Assembly: GCF_000204055.1 (NCBI RefSeq)
Contig: NW_006768775.1
Location: 1,302,483-1,366,482, forward strand
Direction of reading: 5' to 3'
Length of the DNA: 64,000 nucleotides
Source of the DNA: Melampsora larici-populina 98AG31
Taxonomy: Eukaryota; Basidiomycota; Pucciniomycetes; Pucciniales; Melampsoraceae
Both the position numbers and the translations under genes were made by a program. Shown here in pieces: positions 57,699 through 64,000 of the stretch. Below the pieces are notes generated by a model. The model saw only the letters and a program-made list of their open reading frames with translations. It searched no databases and was not told the DNA's origin. Positions within the stretch are counted from its first letter, which is position 1. Each line of letters starts with the position of its first letter.

Positions 57699-60570
57699 TC
57701 AATCCTCATCTGGCCCCTCCTCACCTACCCAGGTTGATAACACATCGGACGCTCCCCAACGGAATCGAGATGATCGACCCGCGGCTTTGTCCGAGCGGAT
57801 CAACTTGATCATATTACGTACTCCCACCTTGAAGGCGTTGACCACCGGAGGCGGGGGCCGGGTCCGGTCGCTCTCGGCTAAATGTTCGGCAGCGTAGGCG
57901 AGGAACAGGCTGAGGGACGCTGGGGAAATACGGTTGAGGTTACGTTGATACATAATCTTTTGTCCCGCCTCCGACTTTATGAGCTGCATCAATGTGCGTA
58001 ACTAAGTGGTGGTTGTATTAGCAAGGGCGAATACAACATGAAGTCGGGAGAAATGATGGTGGAGGGGAAACATGCAATAGAATTAAACCTTGACCTACCA
58101 AAAGTATCTGATTTGACAGTCGGTTTGTGAGTCGTTCGAGGTCCGTCCCACGCCCCTATGTATGCAGATTCTTGCCAGTTAGTCAGAGGCGTACCAGTTT
58201 TGGGAAAGCACGGTACTCACCGTGTTGTTATAATGGTCTTTCAGCCAACCGATGTTAATCTCAAGGTACTCATCGAGAGCTAACCAATGGTTTTCTCGTT
58301 CATTCGATGGTATCAGAAGTGAATGTTTGATGGCATTTGCAAGGCTCTTTGGCAGATCTTGTTCAAGAAGTAAGACAATCCGTGGGATATGGCGAGCATA
58401 ATGGGATAGGCCCGGCAAACCTTGCGCCATTACGGCCCACCTTTTCCAAACAGCCATCAGCCTTCCAATATCACCTGCCCTGCTGGAATCGTGTGCCTCA
58501 ACTACAGTGGCAAAATCGCGAAGGCGCAACCGCAAGTTGTAAGCGGTGTGATCTTCGCTCTGCCTGGCTTCTTCAATTGACGACTCTGTGAAATAACGTG
58601 TCCACACCGTGTCTAACACCAGATCGCAATCTTCGGCTTTGGTCAAGTCGACATCTTTGAGGGAATTGATGACCTCGCTGCATTGGCAACGGAATGAGTC
58701 AGTGTTTTTGTATATCCGTGGCATAGGAACTTGAGGCGATCATACCTAAGAATAAATGTCAAGTTCGCTTTATGTACAATCTGACACGATCTCATGATTG
58801 TGTTGAAATCTTGTGAAGCAGGTGCTTTCTTATACTCCAAACCCAACGCAAAAGCGCTTCGCCAGACGCCGGTATCATGTTCGTTGGCTGAATTACCCCA
58901 GTGGAGGACCCATAGAGCTTTGGCCATGTTCCATGTGGTGTGCGCCCCACCAAAAATCGACAATATCCACTCAATTCCTTCAACCTCGTCGATTGGCGGG
59001 AAACGCTTGACCCTCAGGCTCTCCACCAGTTGATTGGAACCTACGTCGCCGGCGGCAATCAACAGATGCTCGGCCAGCTTGTCAATGGGCCATCCCATTT
59101 GCCCCGCGATCAAATCCAACACTCGCGTGACCCCTTCCGCCGAGGAGTCCGGCGCGTCCATCATCTTTAAGAAGTGGATGATGGGCTTGTGCATCGTAAT
59201 GGGATCCAGCGGTGGTGGCCTAATTGGAACTGTCGGTAAGTCATGTGGATCGAGTCCTCCGGGAAGGTGAGCGGTGTAATCACAAAGGGCCTTTGCCAAT
59301 TGCGCCTTGATAACTAATGCCCAATGTCTTGTGGCCTCAGGTTGAGGGCTGAATAGCATCATGTTTACCGGTTGGCGATCGGCTGCATCCATTGCTTTCA
59401 GGAACGCCGCGAGCCCGAGGACATCTTTGCCACATCCAGCAAGAAGACAAGAGCAAATGACCATAAAAAACCCCCATGTCCCATGGAACAGGCGAGCCGA
59501 GGTTTCTACGCGGGTGTTATGGATCTTCAACTGGATATCTATGTTTTCATAACAGAGCAACGGCAGTAGCTTGTGATTCGCCTTGAAAACGTCCATCAAT
59601 TTTTTCTCTTGTAAGAGACGAAGGTGTTCAACCGATTGTAACACACTAGCGCGTGACGTGGTCAGCCCCAACGAATGCAGCCATTCGTGAACCCTGCATG
59701 AAACCCCGCCAGCCAAGGCCATTAGGCCATTCGCCAACGATATCCCGTTTGCGCGGCGGTTGCAGGTGACAGCAACCATCTGACATACCATCGTCGGGAC
59801 CTGCACAGGTACCTCCAAAACGTCAGTCATGACCGGCCATCCGTTAAAATGCATTTGACATCTGACCTTAGCAAGTTTATGTGCTGCATAGTCCGCCGGA
59901 GTGCTCTTCACGTACACCAGGCTGTCCATGGCCAACAAGGTAGCCTCATCAACAACGTCTTCGCACCGTAACGGTGGGTTCATAGTTGGCGGAACCTCTG
60001 CCTGCAACAAACCGGCTGGTTCGTCATTTTCCACGCCCATCCTGTTCGAGATTCCAGCTGAAATCTTGCGGTGTATGAGGGCATGCAAAAACTTCATTCC
60101 GCTGACGACTTGATTGGTCCGATGTAGGTCGGCACTCTCGCTGAAAAAATCTGGTGTGATTTCGTTCGAGCTCACATAAGCACCATGCGGGTATTGGCCA
60201 CGAGGTAGTTCTTGAGCATTTACGATTGCGGAGGCCTGCAAACAGAGTGAGCTTAAAAACCGCGTCGCAACGTCCCAAACAGATTCACGAGTCTGATTGC
60301 CAAACGGACCTCATCTAATATTAACTCCTCCCATTCAGCCTTGCCTTTTTCGCAGCTCACAGCCAACTTTCCTAGGTTCTTCACGATGGACCGCGTTTGC
60401 TTGGACCCCATTCCTGCCTTCATTTGTCGGCGCCGGTATACGAGGTCCGGATGATTGGACGAAAGAAAAGTGACCATAAATTCCTTGGGAGTAAAACTGC
60501 CCAGTTTGTTCATGAAATCACATATTGAGATAGTACGAGTGACAGTAACCGGAACGCTTGGGTTGGACAT
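57699..60570 (-). CDS. DUF6589-like DDE transposase of the helicase transposon
   Basis: Starts at 60570 (MSNPSVPVTVTRTISICDF). The large exon (60240-58747) contains VCQMVAVTCNRRANGISLAN and VSCRVHEWLHSLGLTTSRAS, a signature I associate with fungal DUF6589 proteins, then LLCYENIDIQLKIHNTR (candidate first Asp) and LLIAAGDVGSNQLVESLRVK (candidate second Asp) followed by GIEWILSIFGGAHTTWNMAK. The next exon (from about 58678) ends SNERENHWLALDEYLEINI (candidate Glu) and WLKDHYNN. Small exons then give GTDLERLTNRLSNQ and LMQLIKSEAGQKIMYQRN to a stop at 57699. Splice phases agree at the joins I checked. The D-D-E assignment is by position only. With 9-base target duplications and the helicase partner it fits an Academ-type transposase. 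Confidence 0.7.
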
Positions 60571-61126
60571 GATGTTCTACACACAGGTGGCACTGCGGGA
60601 TATCGAATTATTTACGTTTAGTTAACACGTAAGATGTAAAGATGTCAAAGGTGTAGAACAACTTTGGGCTAGGCAATGCCTCGTCGCCGATGTCGCCAAC
60701 ACTATGACTCCCAGTAGCCCACAGTCCCTGACGCAATGGCTCCCCGTTGACCAGGACTTCATCGCGTGCTTCAGCCGTGCTAAAACGTGATCGCGTGCTC
60801 GACTCGCACCGCTTCTGGGTATGCTATCCTCGTGATACATGTCGGGCTACCTGTGTTGGCTTCGTGCAAGCCAATAGTGCCCTGATTGAATCGGATTGAT
60901 CCCAAACAATCAATCCGAATGATCCCAATGGGGCAAGGTGAGGTTTTTTGTCGAAACCCCCACCTGGTCCTCCGCTATGGCCAGCGAAATGGGAACTCGT
61001 CCACGAGGGTGAAACATTTCCAGAGACGATTCCGCCGAAGCACGGAATCGTCTTAATATGAATATATAATCTCTTGGTTGTCGCTTGAATTTGAAGAGCA
61101 TTATACTCCTATTCGATTATTCGGCG
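60571..61126. promoter_or_regulatory. Divergent promoter region inside the transposon
   Basis: About 560 bases between the start of the transposase (minus) and ORF3 (plus), with inverted GGATTGATCCC / GGGATCATTC-like bases near 60890-60930 (AATCGGATTGATCC, CAATCCGAATGATCC). It probably serves both genes. Confidence 0.4.
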
Positions 61127-61788
61127 ATGGATCGGGAACATACCGCCTTTCCTCATTCTGAACAGCACCAGGCTGTGACAAACGTCTTAGCTGCCATCCG
61201 TGCAGAAGGGATGACTGTTTCATCTTTCCTATTTTTGCTCGATTCCAGCCAACCGCGCGCGCCAGACTTAGAACCCCCCTCACTCGTCGACAAAACTTTT
61301 CACGTATATAATTTAATGCTTATTCAAGAGTTGTCTCTATTCAATTTCCTTACAACGTTTCTTGACCTCGCCAATCAAGAATTCCGGATTCATCGTCGAC
61401 ATTGGCGTGGGGCTGACGGAGACTCCCAAACCCTGATCCGCAAGGTGCTTAACCGGATCAAAAGGCTTGTATATACTGATGGCATGGGACGCCGGTTTTG
61501 GAACGAGTATATTGAAGGCCAAGTGGGAACATCCTCGTCATCTTCCATTATCATTGTCTTAGTAAGATACGTCACTGATGCCTTTTTGACATCGTCACAC
61601 TTTTTTTACATGCACGCTATGGGTCTTCACAGCGCGCCGTTTTGACGTGTCGGGGTACAGGCGAGTCAAGGTCTTCTTCAAACATGTAAGCTTCCAACCT
61701 ATCTGGCCTGCAACGGAACAAAACTAATTACACTTTCTATCACGTATAATGTAGGTGGATGGATCGCGGTGATGCAGTAGGGAAATAA
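61127..61788 (+). CDS. Third ORF of the helicase transposon, unknown
   Basis: An ATG at 61127 (MDREHTAFPHSEQHQAVTN) opens a frame rich in helices: VLAAIRAEGMTVSSFLFLL, FHVYNLMLIQELSLFNFLTT, RKVLNRIKRLVYTDGMGRRF and WNEYIEGQ. Introns probably follow (a GTAAGA donor near 61561 or a GTGGGA donor near 61522; a CAG acceptor near 61638) and one plausible end is the TAA at 61786-61788, but the frame choice is open; another frame downstream gives RRFDVSGYRRVKVFFKHV. Its start resembles in style the N-terminus of the transposase (AVTNVLAAIRAEGMTVSSFL against SICDFMNKLGSFTPKEFMVT), so it could be a truncated duplicate of that N-terminal domain. Function unknown. Confidence 0.45.
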
Positions 61789-61973
61789 AGGCTTGTAATG
61801 CATTATTGTTAAGACACTACCTAGGCGCGAAGTGCATTTTAATCACCAGTTTTATTGGTTTGTCCATAAAGAATTTGACACGCAGCATTTGAAATTCATC
61901 TTGGTGAATTGGCCCCGGGTGTGGCCCCAAATCGAAAGTTGCAAGCAACTTTTGACACAAAGGTCTATATGAG

Positions 61974-62181
61974 ACGCCGAGAGCGGCAAATTGATGCTCA
62001 GGACGATGCGCTCGAAGTTCATTAGACTCGTAATGAGGGTTGATTAGTGTGATTGGCGAGCATGTGAGATATAAGATTTTGAGGAAATACCCCGACGGAA
62101 CTCACGCCAACTTTTCGACTTTGGGTGTAAGTCCCTCCCGGGAGATGGTGGTTAGGTCCGGGTGGGACTTAGTTAAGTTTG
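61974..62181 (-). repeat. Right terminal inverted repeat of the helicase transposon
   Basis: Inverted copy of 54658-54865. The GATCTCTCG duplication follows at 62182-62190. Confidence 0.9.
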
Positions 62182-62190
62182 GATCTCTCG

Positions 62191-63426
62191 TGAGTTTCTT
62201 AGCGACGAATGGGATTTGGAAGCCTTCATCTGTGTGTGTATACATACATACACCTTCAAATTTAAGTCAAGACTCAAGGCTAAAAAGGTTTGGTTGGGTT
62301 CAGAAGAATCTTGCCAAGCATTGGATTTGAGTCTTGAAGAGTTCATAACGCGCTCTTAGATCGGTCCGTTCGAAGCTGTTTACAATTTGATATGCCGGTA
62401 ACCAAAAATATCATCACGGCATGGAACTTGAAGTCCCGGAAAAAGAAAAGTACAACTTGCCATTGCTGACTCCTGAGTGCGCAGATCGGTTTTTGGGTAA
62501 ACAAACCCGCACCGAATTTGAGTGCAAAGCCCTTCTTGACCTCCAATTCGTCTTAATCGTACACGATCACCGAACTTGATTACACCTTCATATCTTGAAC
62601 TGTATATCCTCCTACGCAATGTCTCATCACCAATTCATGACTGCTCCTAGCATTCACTGACCAAACTCCCAGTTATCTTCTTTAAGAAATTAAACCGTTC
62701 ATCAAATTATGAGGAGCATTACTGATAGATGACGGTCATGGCGTATATTGCAATGGATTGAGTTATCGTTCTAGCATACGTGGTTAAATGTTCATAAACC
62801 AGTCAAGTTCACTTTCTTAAAGAGGAAGACTAAAATTGAAAAACGTTAAGTCCAATAGGATCGACGAACTGTAAGCTAAATTGTCTTCTCATGATCAACA
62901 CTTTAACCTACTTTAACAGGCTTCTTGGATATCACCACATTATAACCGACAGCAGATGAAAGATATCATGAACTTGTAGGTCATCACATGGACTGTGAAA
63001 GTGACCCGAGAGGTTTACAGAGTGAATCATATTCCAAGTCACGGACCAGGTAATTTGTAACTTGAATGGTTTGGTTTTGAGTTCATATAGATGGTGGATG
63101 GGGTAAGTAAAACGCCTTCATCAGATTCATAAAATCAAATCCAACTATGAAACTGTTTTGAACTGCGCTGCGGTAGATAAAATATCGATTTCTCTTGAAA
63201 GTCAGCAGCTCACCCCACTCAAATGAACCAAGCCTATCAAGCCCACCAAATCGAATCACCAAGAAATCAATTTACACTACGGAAAACTAAATCTAAGCTA
63301 CAGTAACAGGACTGTAAATCACCCACTCCATTCTAACCCTACAAATTTCTCGGACCCCTTCTTTGCAGCAATAAACCATCATCCGACAACTCTTTCCAGG
63401 TGTGGTCATCAAGAAATAACATCGAA
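62191..63426. promoter_or_regulatory. Upstream region of the thioesterase-like gene
   Basis: AT-rich, no gene supported. With 54392-54657 it probably formed one divergent promoter region of about 1.5 kb before the transposon landed. A GTGTGTGTATACATACATAC run lies at about 62231. Confidence 0.45.
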
Positions 63427-64000
63427 ATGTCATACTCGGAATACAAATCAAATAGTCTTTCATTAGAAATTGATGATCAAAGCTATAGAAAACCAAAAGA
63501 ACCAGAACTGACCCGACTAATGTTCGAACCTACTAATGATCATCAATCCATCACACCTATGGCCGAAACCGAAGCACATTTATCAAACTCATCAACCATA
63601 ACAAAAAAAAGAAAACAAAAAACCAAATATCAATGTCCATTTCTTATACTTTCTTTAATCATTACTATAATTTGGTTCACGACTACTTTTTTTGAAAGCT
63701 TTTTAGTGTTGATTAGTTCATCTGTTGGGTTATGGAATCCGAAACCTTTTAATCAAACTGGTTTATCAATCTCTTATCTTGATGATCCAAGTCAATGGAC
63801 AACTCTACCAATCCCGATTCCAAGCCTTCCAATTCACTACGAAACCATTCCATCCAACTCCACTAATTCTTCTTCTTCCCATCAACTAGAAGAAAAAGAA
63901 GGATGGACAATTGTTCTACTTCATGGTTTAGGTTCAATAAACGCCTCAGATTCGTACTTCATCAAAGATCATCTCATAAACCTTAATCCAACTTTTTTCA
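63427..64000 (+). CDS. Membrane-anchored acyl-protein-thioesterase-like hydrolase, 5' part
   Basis: An uninterrupted frame from the ATG at 63427 (MSYSEYKSNSLSLEIDDQS) to the window end, 191 codons. The first 70 residues are polar; a single membrane segment follows (FLILSLIITIIWFTTTFFES, about residues 77-96), then a luminal-type linker (SYLDDPSQWTTLPIPIPSLP) and an Asn/Ser-rich spacer. WTIVLLHGLGSINASDSYFI at about residue 164 fits the oxyanion-hole region of the phospholipase/carboxylesterase (APT1) alpha/beta-hydrolase group, whose members remove acyl groups from proteins or lipids. The nucleophile, Asp and His lie beyond the window. The added membrane anchor is unusual for this normally cytosolic group. 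Other alpha/beta hydrolases remain possible. Confidence 0.65.
   Translation, partial: MSYSEYKSNSLSLEIDDQSYRKPKEPELTRLMFEPTNDHQSITPMAETEAHLSNSSTITKKRKQKTKYQCPFLILSLIITIIWFTTTFFESFLVLISSSVGLWNPKPFNQTGLSISYLDDPSQWTTLPIPIPSLPIHYETIPSNSTNSSSSHQLEEKEGWTIVLLHGLGSINASDSYFIKDHLINLNPTFF

Larger units (their letters stand above)
54658..62181. mobile_element. 7.5 kb helicase-carrying DNA transposon (Academ-like)
   Basis: Terminal inverted repeats of 208 bases (54658-54865 and 61974-62181) begin CAAACTTAACTAAGTCCC and differ at about one position. GATCTCTCG flanks both ends exactly (54649-54657 and 62182-62190), a 9-base target duplication. The cargo is complete by eye: a RecQ-like helicase (plus), a DUF6589-like DDE transposase (minus) and a third plus-strand ORF. 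Base composition is clearly more GC-rich than the flanks. Helicase-encoding Academ elements (AcademH) are described from animals and fungi and are the closest known type I can name. Near-identical ends, a perfect duplication and open frames point to recent insertion. Confidence 0.88.

Overview
The window looks like nuclear DNA of a rust fungus (Pucciniomycetes, Basidiomycota). It is AT-rich, its genes are cut by many short GT-AG introns (about 42 to 160 bases), it holds a candidate rust-type D-arabitol dehydrogenase gene and a long APSES regulator, and more than half of it is transposable DNA. No CRISPR array, operon or bacterial signal is present. A 100-base run of N at 30004-30103 marks an assembly gap. 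Most gene models below were rebuilt by hand from splice signals and reading phase, so exon edges are inferences.

Layout. (1) 1-967, minus: 5' part of a multi-pass membrane protein. (2) 1938-2008: a 71-base near-perfect palindrome. (3) 2017-13833: an 11.8 kb KDZ-type DNA transposon with imperfect inverted ends and an 8-base target duplication. It carries a decayed KDZ transposase with three in-frame TGA codons, two alpha-kinase-like genes, a zinc-knuckle gene and a Cys-cluster gene. (4) 16618-18920: APSES transcription factor. (5) 21117-22574, minus: PIF/Harbinger transposase. (6) 22947-28912: three host genes on the plus strand: PBDC1 family (eEF1A chaperone), eIF3k, and a short-chain polyol dehydrogenase. 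(7) 29742-38758: a tyrosine-recombinase retrotransposon (Ngaro/PAT-like) in minus orientation with split direct repeats. It encodes a spliced Gag, RT-RNase H and recombinase, and carries two inserted miniature elements (30787-31694, 32979-33794). (8) 38759-50300: old repeat-rich DNA with a Plavaka-like transposase relic, an internal duplication, a mariner-type miniature element holding a tRNA-like Pol III promoter, and a foldback element. (9) 50330-54391, minus: an acidic, Ser-rich nuclear-type protein and a secreted SGNH/GDSL hydrolase. (10) 54658-62181: an intact-looking 7.5 kb DNA transposon with 208-base inverted ends, a 9-base target duplication, a RecQ-like helicase, a DUF6589/Academ-like DDE transposase and a third ORF. 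(11) 63427 to the end: start of a membrane-anchored acyl-protein-thioesterase-like hydrolase.

The two large DNA transposons are the most interesting part. The 7.5 kb helicase element looks young. The KDZ element carries apparent pseudokinases as cargo, and its transposase is broken only by TCGA-to-TTGA changes, as expected from cytosine-directed mutation of repeats.
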